Shown piece after piece: positions 1-9,681 of a stretch of DNA of 64,000 bases. The DNA is from Candidatus Dechloromonas phosphoritropha. GTDB lineage: Bacteria; Pseudomonadota; Gammaproteobacteria; Burkholderiales; Rhodocyclaceae. The first letter of the stretch is position 1. Each line of letters starts with the position of its first letter. A model generated the notes under the pieces. It was not told the DNA's origin. It saw only the letters and a program-made list of their open reading frames with translations, and searched no databases. The translations under genes were made by a program, and so were the position numbers. The stretch lies in contig JADKGN010000005.1 of assembly GCA_016722705.1 (NCBI GenBank), positions 558,001 through 622,000 of the forward strand, given 5' to 3'.

Positions 1-53
1 GAACTGGCCGGCCCCAGCGTGGCCAGAATCCGCGATCTGCGAAAGCGCCTCAT
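1..53 (-). CDS. pyk: Pyruvate kinase, N-terminal fragment (cut by window edge)
   Basis: Reading the minus strand from an ATG at 53 gives MRRFRRSRILATLGPAS, which matches the conserved start of pyruvate kinases (RRTKI-TLGPAS). The ATG overlaps the stop of the GlcG-like gene by four bases (ATGA), as in a translationally coupled operon. Pyruvate kinase converts PEP and ADP to pyruvate and ATP. Its place at the end of the gcl-hyi-glxR-glycerate kinase run suggests it completes the glyoxylate-to-pyruvate route. Only 17 full codons are visible, so the call rests on that motif and on context. Confidence 0.72.
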   Translation of the reverse strand, partial: MRRFRRSRILATLGPAS

Positions 54-466
54 GCTGCCTCCTTCAATGAATGGATTACAGCAACCCCGGCCCGTGCCAC
101 CTGCGCATCTTCGCCAGCCTTCACGCCAGACACCCCGACCGCCCCGATGATGAAGCCGTTGACGGTGATCGGTTCGCCGCCCTCGAGCGGCACCACCGGC
201 ATGGCCAGCGCCGCATAACGGCCATTGTTAACCATGTCTTCAAACACCTTGCTCGGCTTGCCGCTCAGCACACAGGTCCGTGCCTTCTCGGGCGCCACCA
301 TGGCGCTCATCAGCGGCGCACCATCCATGCGTTGCAGCCACAGAGCATGGCCACCGGCATCGCAGACGGCGATGCTGACTGACCAGCCACAATTTTTGGC
401 TTCCTGTTCTGCCGCTGCTGCGATCTGGCGAACATCATCCAGCGTCAGCACATTCGTTTGTTTCAT
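50..466 (-). CDS. GlcG/HbpS-family (DUF336) protein
   Basis: A 138-residue soluble protein of the GlcG/HbpS family: the LTLDDVRQIAAAAEQEA helix, then SIAVCDAGGHALWLQRMDGA, and the C-terminal GAVGVSGVKAGEDAQVARAGV segment. Family members bind heme or small ligands in other bacteria, and GlcG is encoded in glycolate operons, but no enzymatic role is established. Here it lies between the glycerate kinase gene (about 30 bases upstream) and pyk (4-base overlap downstream), so it is part of the glyoxylate operon. A sensor, carrier or accessory role in C2/C3 acid metabolism is inference only. Confidence 0.85.
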   Translation of the reverse strand: MKQTNVLTLDDVRQIAAAAEQEAKNCGWSVSIAVCDAGGHALWLQRMDGAPLMSAMVAPEKARTCVLSGKPSKVFEDMVNNGRYAALAMPVVPLEGGEPITVNGFIIGAVGVSGVKAGEDAQVARAGVAVIHSLKEAA

Positions 467-499
467 GTCTTGTCTCCTTGTTGTTTATGTCGCCCGGTT

Positions 500-1762
500 T
501 CAGGCAATCAGGATGGCCCGAAAATCGTTGACGTTGGTCAGCGTTGGCCCGGTAATCAGCGCGTCGCCCAAGGCTTCGAAGAAGCCATGGCCATCGTTGG
601 CGTCGAGGCTGGCCAGCGGCTTGATACCCTTGGACCAGGCCCGAGCGAGGGTGCACGGCGTAACGAATGCGCCGGCAACCTCCTCCTGGCCATCCACCCC
701 GTCGGTATCGCCGGCCACCGCGAACACCTCTTCTTCGGCGTTCAGGCCGATGGCCAGCGAAAGCAGGAATTCGACGTTGCGCCCACCCCGCCCCTTGCCG
801 CGTACGGTCACGGTGGTTTCTCCACCGGACAGCAGCACGCAGGGGCGTGCAATCGGCTGCCCGCGCCGGGCCACCTGCAGCGCGATGCCGGCCATTACCT
901 TGCCAACGTCACGCGCCTCGCCTTCGATGCTGTCACCGAGGATCACCGGCCGCACACCGGCCGCTTCGGCAACCGCAGCCGCGGCTTCGAGCGCCATCTG
1001 CGGCGTCGCGACGAGACGGGTAGAAACACCAGCCAGACGCGGATCGCCGGGCTTGACAGTTTCACCGCGGCCGCTCTCAAGCAGGGCGCGCGCACCGTTC
1101 GGCAACTCAATGCCGTAACGGCGAACAATCTCCAGCGCATCCTGGCAACTGGTCGTATCGGCTACCGTTGGGCCGGATGCAATATCCATCGGGTTGTCGC
1201 CCGGCACATCGGAAATCAGCAGATTCACCACCCGTGCCGGATAGCAGGCGGCAGCGAGGCGCCCTCCCTTGATCCCCGACAGGTGGCGACGCACGCAGTT
1301 CATTTCGGAAATGGTCGCGCCCGATTTAAGCAAGGCACGACTGATCGCCTGCTTGTCGTCCAGCGTCACCCCTTCGCCCGGCAGCGGCAACAACGCCGAG
1401 CCACCACCGGAGATCAGGCAGATCACCAGATCGTCCGGCGTGAGATTGCCGACCAGTTCCAGCACGCGAAGCGCCGCTGCGGCACCAGCCGCATCGGGCA
1501 CCGGATGCGCCGCCTCGACGATCTCGATGCGTTCGCATGGCACCGCATAGCCGTAGCGGGTAACGACCAGGCCACTCAGCGGCCCCGGCCAGTTTCGTTC
1601 CAGCGCCTGAGCCATGGCTGCCGAAGCCTTGCCGGCGCCGATAACGATGGTGCGCCCCTTGGGCGGCTCGGGCAAAAAGCGTGGAATACAATGCTCGGGT
1701 TGGGCTGCATTGACTGCTGCGGTGAACAAATTGGCGAGCAACTCGCGAGGTGGGGTGTTCAT
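500..1762 (-). CDS. ttuD: Glycerate 2-kinase, MOFRL family (often annotated TtuD hydroxypyruvate reductase)
   Basis: A 420-residue MOFRL-family protein: the N-terminal GKASAAMAQALE segment, the glycine-rich LISGGGSALLPLPGEG loop (about residues 125-140 of this start) and the C-terminal MOFRL domain with GGRNVEFLLSLA and AGDTDGVDG. Enzymes of this family phosphorylate D-glycerate to 2-phosphoglycerate; the older hydroxypyruvate reductase name comes from tartrate operons. I prefer the ATG at 1762 to one at 1792, because a GGAAG ribosome site precedes it and the extra ten residues are not family-like. It follows glxR and DUF3830 and would use the D-glycerate made by GlxR. Confidence 0.88.
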   Translation of the reverse strand: MNTPPRELLANLFTAAVNAAQPEHCIPRFLPEPPKGRTIVIGAGKASAAMAQALERNWPGPLSGLVVTRYGYAVPCERIEIVEAAHPVPDAAGAAAALRVLELVGNLTPDDLVICLISGGGSALLPLPGEGVTLDDKQAISRALLKSGATISEMNCVRRHLSGIKGGRLAAACYPARVVNLLISDVPGDNPMDIASGPTVADTTSCQDALEIVRRYGIELPNGARALLESGRGETVKPGDPRLAGVSTRLVATPQMALEAAAAVAEAAGVRPVILGDSIEGEARDVGKVMAGIALQVARRGQPIARPCVLLSGGETTVTVRGKGRGGRNVEFLLSLAIGLNAEEEVFAVAGDTDGVDGQEEVAGAFVTPCTLARAWSKGIKPLASLDANDGHGFFEALGDALITGPTLTNVNDFRAILIA

Positions 1763-1781
1763 ATCGCTTCTTCCTTGTCTG

Positions 1782-2204
1782 TCAGCATTCACCGAGATCA
1801 GAAATACGTATGCTTTGCGCGCCCTTCCACAGAACGGAGCGCCCCATGTCCAACAATTGGTGATCGCCTTCGATCACGGTCATGAAATGGTTGGCGGCCA
1901 GTTGCCCCATCTTGCTGGCGAACTGGCAACTGCCGTAAGCGAAAAGGATTTCCGTTTCAGAAATCCCTCCCGGATACCACAGCACGTCGCCGCGCGAAGG
2001 ATGGCTGGTGTGATTCTCGAAGCCAAAATCGGTTTCAAGTTCTCCTTGCGGAATCCAGACCGCTTCACCGCTCCAGCGCACATGGATGACCTGACTGGAA
2101 AATGGCATCGATTTCATGAAAGCTGCACAGGTTCGCGGTGCAGCCTCTTCTTCCAGGCGGGCGACGAAGCGGTACGCCCCCACCTCAATAGCGAGATGAC
2201 GCAT
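1782..2204 (-). CDS. DUF3830 family protein (cyclophilin-like fold predicted)
   Basis: 140 residues starting MRHLAIEVG, with the family hallmarks APRTCAAFMKSMPF, QVIHVRWSGEAVW, ENHTSHPSRGDVLWYPGG and a C-terminal LAANHFMTVIEG. From memory, DUF3830 proteins have a cyclophilin-like barrel, are found near catabolic operons and have no assigned reaction. The start at 2204 has a GAGGTGAT ribosome site; longer reading frames upstream overlap glxR and look non-coding. It is set between glxR (10 bases upstream) and the glycerate kinase gene. This position inside the glyoxylate operon is its best functional clue. Confidence 0.78.
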   Translation of the reverse strand: MRHLAIEVGAYRFVARLEEEAAPRTCAAFMKSMPFSSQVIHVRWSGEAVWIPQGELETDFGFENHTSHPSRGDVLWYPGGISETEILFAYGSCQFASKMGQLAANHFMTVIEGDHQLLDMGRSVLWKGAQSIRISDLGEC

Positions 2205-2214
2205 CCGGATCACC

Positions 2215-3129
2215 TCACTGACCGATTTCGAAGTTGGCCATTTTTTCCAGGGCCCTGACCATCGCCGAATGGTCCCAGCCGGCGCCATCATGCGCTGCGC
2301 AGGTATTGAACAACTCCTGCGCCGTAGCCGTGTTGGGCAGGGCAACGCCAAGTTGGCGCCCGGTTGCCAACGCCAGATTAAGATCCTTCTGGTGCAATTC
2401 GATGCGGAAGCCTGGGTTGAAGGTGCGCTTGATCATCCGCTCACCATGCACTTCGAGAATGCGCGAATTGGCAAAGCCACCCATTAGTGCTTCACGAACC
2501 TTGGCTGGGTCGGCACCCGCTTTGGCAGCAAGCAGCAGAGCCTCGCCAACAGCTTCGATCGTTAAGGCGACAATGATCTGGTTTGCCACTTTGGTGATCT
2601 GACCATCGCCGTTGCCACCAACCAAAGTAATGTTCTTGCCCATCAGCTCCAAAAGCGGCTTGACGCGTTCAAAAGTAGCAGGACTGCCACCGACCATAAT
2701 GGTCAGGCTAGCGGCTTTTGCCCCGACTTCACCACCCGAAACAGGTGCGTCCAGGTATTCGCAACCTAACTGGTTAATCTTCTTGGCAAACTCTTTCGTT
2801 GCAACCGGCGATATCGAACTCATATCGATAATCACTTTGCGTTCGTTAAGTCCGTCGGCGACACCACTGTTCTCCTGCAGGACGCTGGAAAGGCCTTTGC
2901 TACCAAACAGCACATCTTCAACATGCGGCGTATCCGGCACCATGATGAAAATAATGTCTGCCTTGCCGGCAACGTCTGCCGCATTTGTACAAACAATAGC
3001 GCCTGCGGTGATCAGTGTTTGCGGCACCGAGCCATGCGTAAAGGCATAAAGCGTATGGCCAGCAGCAATGAGATGTCCTGCCATAGGGGCGCCCATGATA
3101 CCGAGGCCGATGAATCCGATTCTTGCCAT
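2215..3129 (-). CDS. glxR: 2-hydroxy-3-oxopropionate (tartronate semialdehyde) reductase
   Basis: A 304-residue beta-hydroxyacid dehydrogenase. The Rossmann motif GFIGLGIMGAPMA is at residues 5-17, the substrate-binding segment DAPVSGGEVGA at about 127-137, and the catalytic lysine in KVANQ is K180. It reduces tartronate semialdehyde, the product of Gcl, to D-glycerate with NAD(P)H. It lies 26 bases downstream of hyi and feeds the glycerate kinase gene further downstream. GarR is a close paralogue, but the neighbouring gcl and hyi make GlxR the better name. Confidence 0.93.
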   Translation of the reverse strand: MARIGFIGLGIMGAPMAGHLIAAGHTLYAFTHGSVPQTLITAGAIVCTNAADVAGKADIIFIMVPDTPHVEDVLFGSKGLSSVLQENSGVADGLNERKVIIDMSSISPVATKEFAKKINQLGCEYLDAPVSGGEVGAKAASLTIMVGGSPATFERVKPLLELMGKNITLVGGNGDGQITKVANQIIVALTIEAVGEALLLAAKAGADPAKVREALMGGFANSRILEVHGERMIKRTFNPGFRIELHQKDLNLALATGRQLGVALPNTATAQELFNTCAAHDGAGWDHSAMVRALEKMANFEIGQ

Positions 3130-3155
3130 TTTCTGTCTCCTTTTATGAAATTAAA

Positions 3156-3944
3156 TTAATTGCGATTTGCTGCTAATGTAGCGATCCAGCCCAAGCCTTC
3201 ACGCGTGCCGGCCGCCGGCTTGTACTCGCAGCCGATCCAGCCGGTGTATCCGAGTTGATCAATGTGGCGGAACAGCCACGGGTAATTGATTTCGCCAGTT
3301 CCGGGCTCGTTGCGACCGGGATTGTCGGCGAGCTGGATGTGAGCGATACGCGCCAGGTTCTTGGCGATGGTGTTGCCCAATTCACCTTCCATGCGTTGTG
3401 CGTGGTAGATGTCGTACTGAACGAACAGATTGTCGGCGCCGACCTCATCGATGATTTCAAGTGCCTGCGCTGTCCGGCTCAGGAAGAAACCAGGGATGTC
3501 GTAGGTATTGATCGGCTCGATGAGCAGTTTGATCCCGGCGGCCTTCAGCTTGTCGGCAGCAAAGCGCAGGTTGTCGACGAAGGTACGATGCGCCGTATTC
3601 TGGCAGGCGCCGGCCGGGACGATGCCGGCCAGGCAGTTGATCTGCTTGCAACCGAGAGCCGTTCCATACTCGATGGCACGGTCGACACCCACCCGAAACT
3701 CCTCAACGCGCTCCGGCAACACCGCAATACCACGTTCGCCACCAGCCCAATCGCCGGCCGGCAGGTTGTGCAACACCTGCGTCAGGCCGTGCTTCTTCAA
3801 TTCGGCTGCGAGCACTGCTGCCGGAAAATCATAAGGGAAGAGATACTCGACACCCTTGAAGCCGGCTTCCGCAGCCGCTTGAAAGCGTTCGACGAAAGGC
3901 AGCTCGGTGAAGAGCATGGTCAGATTAGCGGCAAACTTTGGCAT
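3156..3944 (-). CDS. hyi: Hydroxypyruvate isomerase
   Basis: A 262-residue TIM-barrel protein of the AP-endonuclease-2/xylose-isomerase type (FAANLTMLFTELPFVERFQAA at the start, LLIEPINTYDIPGFFL and FVQYDIYHAQRMEGEL with metal-binding residues in the middle, WIGCEYKPAAGTREGL at the end). Length agrees with E. coli Hyi (258 residues). It interconverts hydroxypyruvate and tartronate semialdehyde. It is 27 bases downstream of gcl and 26 upstream of glxR, the usual gcl-hyi-glxR order. Confidence 0.93.
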   Translation of the reverse strand: MPKFAANLTMLFTELPFVERFQAAAEAGFKGVEYLFPYDFPAAVLAAELKKHGLTQVLHNLPAGDWAGGERGIAVLPERVEEFRVGVDRAIEYGTALGCKQINCLAGIVPAGACQNTAHRTFVDNLRFAADKLKAAGIKLLIEPINTYDIPGFFLSRTAQALEIIDEVGADNLFVQYDIYHAQRMEGELGNTIAKNLARIAHIQLADNPGRNEPGTGEINYPWLFRHIDQLGYTGWIGCEYKPAAGTREGLGWIATLAANRN

Positions 3945-3971
3945 TATTTTTTCCTTCTTAAGGCTTGTCGG

Positions 3972-5747
<1,776 letters not shown>

Positions 5748-5857
5748 TTGTCTCTCCGTGAATTAGTGTGGGGTGTTGCGACGGATTCAGAATAGCGAGA
5801 AAAGCTCGCCAGTTGAATTGCTGCTACCATTGTTTCTGTCGATACTTGGAGTACCGG
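5748..5857. promoter_or_regulatory. Divergent promoter region between gcl operon and LysR gene
   Basis: A 110-bp gap between the starts of gcl (minus) and its LysR regulator (plus). LysR proteins usually bind such shared regions and activate the divergent operon. I did not find a convincing T-N11-A palindrome by eye, so this entry is based on layout only. Confidence 0.45.
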
Positions 5858-6772
5858 ATGGATCGTCATACCGAGATCCGCAGCTTTGTTCTCGTCGCCG
5901 AAAAAGGCAGTTTCGCCGCCGCTGCACTGAGCGAGGGCGTCACCCCGGTCGTCATGGGACGCCGCCTCGATGGCCTGGAGGCCCGCCTCGGCGTACGCCT
6001 GATGCACCGTTCGACGCGCGGCCTGACCCTGACCGCGCTTGGCGAAGAATTCATGGAGCAGTGCCGGCAGCTGCTGCGCGACTTCGACACCGTCGAGAGT
6101 GGCATCAGCGCTAGTCGCAGCACCGTGCGCGGCCACCTGGTCATCTCCGCCCCGGCCGCCTTCGGGCGACGCCATATCGCGCCGCACGCGCCGGCTTTCC
6201 GTGCCATTTACCCGGAGCTCAAGCTGTCGTTCAATTTCACCGACAGCGTCGTCGACCTGGTGCGCGAGGGTTACGACATGGCGATCCGCATCGGTGAGGT
6301 CACCGATCCCAACTATGTGGCGGTGCCGCTCTATCCGAACTGCCGTGTCGTCTGCGGCACACCTGGCTACTTTGAACGGCACGGGGTGCCGCGCATTCCG
6401 GAAGACCTCGCCGACCACAACTGCCTCGCCTTCAACCTGCAGGGCGGGCAGCATCGCGGCTGGAATTTCATGCGGGACGGCCGCTTGACCGCGGTACGCG
6501 TTGACGGCGACCTCGCCTGCAACGACGGTGAACTGCTGTACACCTGGGTCAAGAAGGGGTTGGGCATTGGCTGGCGGTCGACCTGGGAAATCCAGGCCGA
6601 ATTGAAGCGCGGCGAACTGGTCACCGTGCTCGACGAATTCGCGGCGCCGAGCTATCCGATCCAGGCCGTCTACCCGCAGCAGCGTTACCTGCCGGCCAAG
6701 GTCCGGCATTGCATCGACTACCTCAAGGAAACCTACAACCGGCCAAGTTATTGGGAAGGCGAACATGCTTGA
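5858..6772 (+). CDS. LysR-family regulator, likely controls the gcl operon
   Basis: 304 residues. The N-terminal winged helix-turn-helix covers residues 1-60 (EIRSFVLVAEKGSFAAAALSEGVTPVVMGRRLDGLEARLGVRLMHR), and the substrate-binding domain begins at about 90 (GHLVISAPAAFGRRHIAP) and runs to the end. The ATG at 5858 has a GGAG site just upstream; earlier in-frame codons are not LysR-like. Its divergent position next to gcl suggests it senses an intermediate such as glyoxylate, hydroxypyruvate or tartronate semialdehyde; the ligand is inferred. Confidence 0.9.
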   Translation: MDRHTEIRSFVLVAEKGSFAAAALSEGVTPVVMGRRLDGLEARLGVRLMHRSTRGLTLTALGEEFMEQCRQLLRDFDTVESGISASRSTVRGHLVISAPAAFGRRHIAPHAPAFRAIYPELKLSFNFTDSVVDLVREGYDMAIRIGEVTDPNYVAVPLYPNCRVVCGTPGYFERHGVPRIPEDLADHNCLAFNLQGGQHRGWNFMRDGRLTAVRVDGDLACNDGELLYTWVKKGLGIGWRSTWEIQAELKRGELVTVLDEFAAPSYPIQAVYPQQRYLPAKVRHCIDYLKETYNRPSYWEGEHA

Positions 6773-6799
6773 GGGGTCGTTTGCCATATTGTCAGTGAC

Positions 6800-7315
6800 T
6801 CAACCGAGGCGGCCGGTCAGCAGCAGATAGCCGGGCAACCCGCCAGTGAGCACGCCCTGAGCGATAGCGACGCCACCGGTCGCGCGCGTCCATGGCTTGC
6901 CGCAGACCAGGACGAGGAAAAAGAGATACCACAGGCCGGCCCAGGCGGCCCATGACAAGGCCTGCCAGTAACCCCAGGCAGAATTTGCGGCAATCAGCGC
7001 GTCGACCGCAACCGGCAGCGCGGTAAGGGTAACGAGCAGGCTGAACCAGCCCAGACCGCGCCCGTCGCTGCCGTTGTAGCGATTGAAGGCAACCCACAGG
7101 TAGGTGCAGGCAAAAAGCAGGGAGAAGGCGGCAGTGCGGATCGACGCCGCATCGGCATCGGCACCGAAGGCTAGCCTGAGCGACACCAGCAGGCTGATCC
7201 CGCCGACAAAGGCGTTGATCAGCGGGATCTCCCGGTCGTCGATGCGACCGAGCATCCACAGGCCGTTAAGAATCAGCACGGCGCCGACATAGAAAAGAAC
7301 CAGCCCCTGGTACAT
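6800..7315 (-). CDS. AmiS/UreI-family urea/short-amide channel
   Basis: 171 residues with about six membrane segments. It aligns by eye with H. pylori UreI: start GLVLFYVGAVLILNGLWMLGRI, then NAFVGGISLLVSL, FACTYLWVAFNRY, GLGWFSLLVTLTALP, WAAWAGLWYLFF and the C-terminal GVAIAQGVLTGGLPGYLLL. Members conduct urea or short amides across the inner membrane. The periplasmic histidines that gate UreI by acid are not obvious here. It is 11 bases downstream of the enolase gene on the same strand, in a region where allantoate breakdown would release two ureas per urate, so urea export or balance is a reasonable role. No urease genes are in the window. Confidence 0.85.
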   Translation of the reverse strand: MYQGLVLFYVGAVLILNGLWMLGRIDDREIPLINAFVGGISLLVSLRLAFGADADAASIRTAAFSLLFACTYLWVAFNRYNGSDGRGLGWFSLLVTLTALPVAVDALIAANSAWGYWQALSWAAWAGLWYLFFLVLVCGKPWTRATGGVAIAQGVLTGGLPGYLLLTGRLG

Positions 7316-7326
7316 GCCGCCGCCGC

Positions 7327-8610
7327 CTAACGCCGCCCGAACGCCGCCGACCCGGCGAAGCGTGCCGCGCTGCCCAGCTCACGCCCGATCATCAGCAGAC
7401 GATTGTATTTTTCGATGCGATCCGAACGACTGGCCGAGCCGGTCTTGATCTGACCGCAGGCCGTCGCCACGGCAAGATCGGCAATCGTCGTGTCACCCGT
7501 TTCTCCGGAGCGGTGCGAAACGATAGCGGCATAGCCGTGCTCGCGTGCCAGGCGCATCGCGGCCAGGGTTTCGCTCAGGGTACCGATCTGGTTGACCTTG
7601 ATCAGGATGGAATTGGCTATGCTATTTTCAATGCCACTGGCCAGAATCGCCGGATTGGTCACGAACAGGTCGTCGCCAACCAGTTGCACGCGGCGCCCCA
7701 GACGATCCGTCAACAACGCCCAGCCGTCCCAGTCGTCCTCGGCCATGCCGTCTTCGATACTGAGGATCGGATAGTCGTCGACCAGTCCCGCCAGGTAATG
7801 ACTGAACTCGGCGCTGGATAGCTCCTGTCCCTCGCCGGCGAGCACGTAGCGGCCATCGCGATAGAATTCCGAGGCGGCGCAATCGAGCGCCAGGCTGATC
7901 TCCCGACCTGGCTCATAGCCGGCCAAGCCAATGGCTTCGACAATCAGGTCGAGCGCATGCCGGGTTGAACGGACATTCGGCGCGAAACGGCCTTCATCGC
8001 CGACCGAGGTCGGGAATCCGGCACGATCAAGCAGGCCGCGCAGCGCATGAAAAACACCGACCCCGGCACGCAGCGCATCGCTGAAATTGTCAAAGCCATG
8101 CGGCACGATCATGCATTCCTGGATATCCAGGCTGTTGTTGGCATGGGCACCACCGTTGACCACGTTCATCAGCGGCACCGGCAGTACAGGCTCGATGCCC
8201 GCTGCGGCCAGGTAACGATACAGTGGCTGCCCCTCGGCTTGTGCTGCCGCGTGCGCTGCCGCTAGCGACACGGCGAGGAGGGCATTGGCGCCAAGCCGCG
8301 ACTTGTCGGTCGTGCCATCCAGTTCGCCCAGCAAACGATCGATACCCGCCTGATCGCGGCCATCATGGCCGAGCAAGGCAGCGGCAATCGGCCCTTCGAT
8401 ATTGGCCAGCGCCTTGAGGACACCCTTGCCGCCATAGCGCGCCGGGTCGCCATCGCGCAGTTCAAGCGCCTCGCGCTTGCCGGTCGATGCCCCGGAGGGA
8501 ACCGCTGCCCGGCCGGCATCACCGGATTCGAGTTCGACCGTCGCCTGCAGCGTCGGGTTGCCACGCGAATCGAGAATCTCGATGCCGGCGATATGAGTAG
8601 TTTTGTACAT
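7327..8610 (-). CDS. eno: Enolase (pathway-linked copy)
   Basis: 427 residues from the ATG at 8610 (MYKTTHIAGIEILDSRGNPTL); an upstream in-frame ATG at 8679 would add residues unlike enolase. Family motifs include AAVPSGASTGKREALELRDGD, VGDEGRFAPN, LSIEDGMAEDDWDGW, LIKVNQIGTLSETL, SHRSGETGDTTIADLAVA and GQIKTGSASRSDR. It interconverts 2-phosphoglycerate and PEP. It is away from the pyrG/kdsA neighbourhood usual for a housekeeping enolase and close to a 2-phosphoglycerate-forming glycerate kinase and pyk, so I infer a second, catabolic copy. The ribosome site is weak. Confidence 0.92.
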   Translation of the reverse strand: MYKTTHIAGIEILDSRGNPTLQATVELESGDAGRAAVPSGASTGKREALELRDGDPARYGGKGVLKALANIEGPIAAALLGHDGRDQAGIDRLLGELDGTTDKSRLGANALLAVSLAAAHAAAQAEGQPLYRYLAAAGIEPVLPVPLMNVVNGGAHANNSLDIQECMIVPHGFDNFSDALRAGVGVFHALRGLLDRAGFPTSVGDEGRFAPNVRSTRHALDLIVEAIGLAGYEPGREISLALDCAASEFYRDGRYVLAGEGQELSSAEFSHYLAGLVDDYPILSIEDGMAEDDWDGWALLTDRLGRRVQLVGDDLFVTNPAILASGIENSIANSILIKVNQIGTLSETLAAMRLAREHGYAAIVSHRSGETGDTTIADLAVATACGQIKTGSASRSDRIEKYNRLLMIGRELGSAARFAGSAAFGRR

Positions 8611-8775
8611 GTCGTTCAAATGGCCTGAATAAACTGTTGCAGTCTGCCCTGGCCGGTCGATGTAACCGGTAACCAGCAATGCAACTACAAGGTTTCAAAA
8701 GTGGGTGATTCCCGGTGGTCTCGGCCCCCGTTCAACCACCCGCTGCCTGAAGTACCTGGTGAAAATTGCAGCGGC

Positions 8776-9657
8776 TTAAAAGTGAAATTCGGCCTGGAAC
8801 ATCAGAGCATCGGTGTCGATGCCTGGCTTGGTGGCTCCGGACTTCGTATATTGATTGCCAAATTTATTGCGCCACAACTCGTAGCCAAGGCCCACTAAAA
8901 CCGTGTTTTTCTTCCACGATGCCATTTGCCCGACATCGATCATTAGCGCGGTTCGCATCAGCGTTTCAGCAGATGTAGGGACCCCTGCATAGTCTGGCCC
9001 CTTCTCGCTCAGGTAATTGATGAATCCCTTGAAGACAAACGGTACCGGACCAGTCTGGAAGGGAATACCCCAGGCCGCTGCCAGAATCCACTGCGGATCA
9101 AACACAATGTTTTCCGTCGGGCAAGCAGGCTTTCCCAAACCGCAATGATTCCATTCGCGTCCATAGTACAGACTAAAGTCCAGAAAGCCGGGAACACCAA
9201 TGGTTCCCATAACGTCGAACTTGAGCGTCGGGCCAATAACCAAAAGTCTCTTCGCCGGAGCGAACTTGGTGTTTTTTGTATTTAGATCGAAACCCGCAGT
9301 CAGTGCGATATCCTTGACTGGGCCAAATGAAAGATCTCGGTCGAAGATCTTTCCTAAATACAGTTGTCCGCGATAGGTCAGGTAGGCTTCAGTCGCACCG
9401 GTAGAGCCGTCGCCGCTGGCTGGGTCGTTGGAGTCGGACTTGAAGACATCCAGATTGACAAAATTCTGCCCGATTGAATAGCCACTGGCATGGGTGAATT
9501 GCAGAATATTCTTGGTGACATCATTGTTGTTATTGGGCTCACGGAACTGGGTGCCGTAGCGATATCCGATAAATGTATCGCTCCAATCGGCGGCCTGCGC
9601 CTGACCTGCAACGCAAGCGACGGCAGCGAAAATGGCGGCATGTTTCTTGATATTCAT
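8776..9657 (-). CDS. Tsx/OmpK-like outer-membrane channel
   Basis: 293 residues with a signal peptide (MNIKKHAAIFAAVACVAGQAQA, cleavage near residue 22), then DWSDTFIGYRYGTQFREP, alternating beta-strand segments and a C-terminal phenylalanine (FQAEFHF) typical of outer-membrane barrels. The DW-D-T--YRYG start and overall length fit the nucleoside-specific Tsx family. Its gene sits 24 bases downstream of the purine permease gene on the same strand. I infer that it lets purines (nucleosides, xanthine or urate) through the outer membrane for the NCS2 permease. Confidence 0.8.
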   Translation of the reverse strand: MNIKKHAAIFAAVACVAGQAQAADWSDTFIGYRYGTQFREPNNNNDVTKNILQFTHASGYSIGQNFVNLDVFKSDSNDPASGDGSTGATEAYLTYRGQLYLGKIFDRDLSFGPVKDIALTAGFDLNTKNTKFAPAKRLLVIGPTLKFDVMGTIGVPGFLDFSLYYGREWNHCGLGKPACPTENIVFDPQWILAAAWGIPFQTGPVPFVFKGFINYLSEKGPDYAGVPTSAETLMRTALMIDVGQMASWKKNTVLVGLGYELWRNKFGNQYTKSGATKPGIDTDALMFQAEFHF

Positions 9658-9681
9658 TTGAAATAATCCGTTATAGTTTAT

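Noticed and set aside
458..1885. A 475-codon plus-strand frame
   Set aside because: Antisense to the glycerate kinase gene; no recognisable domain.
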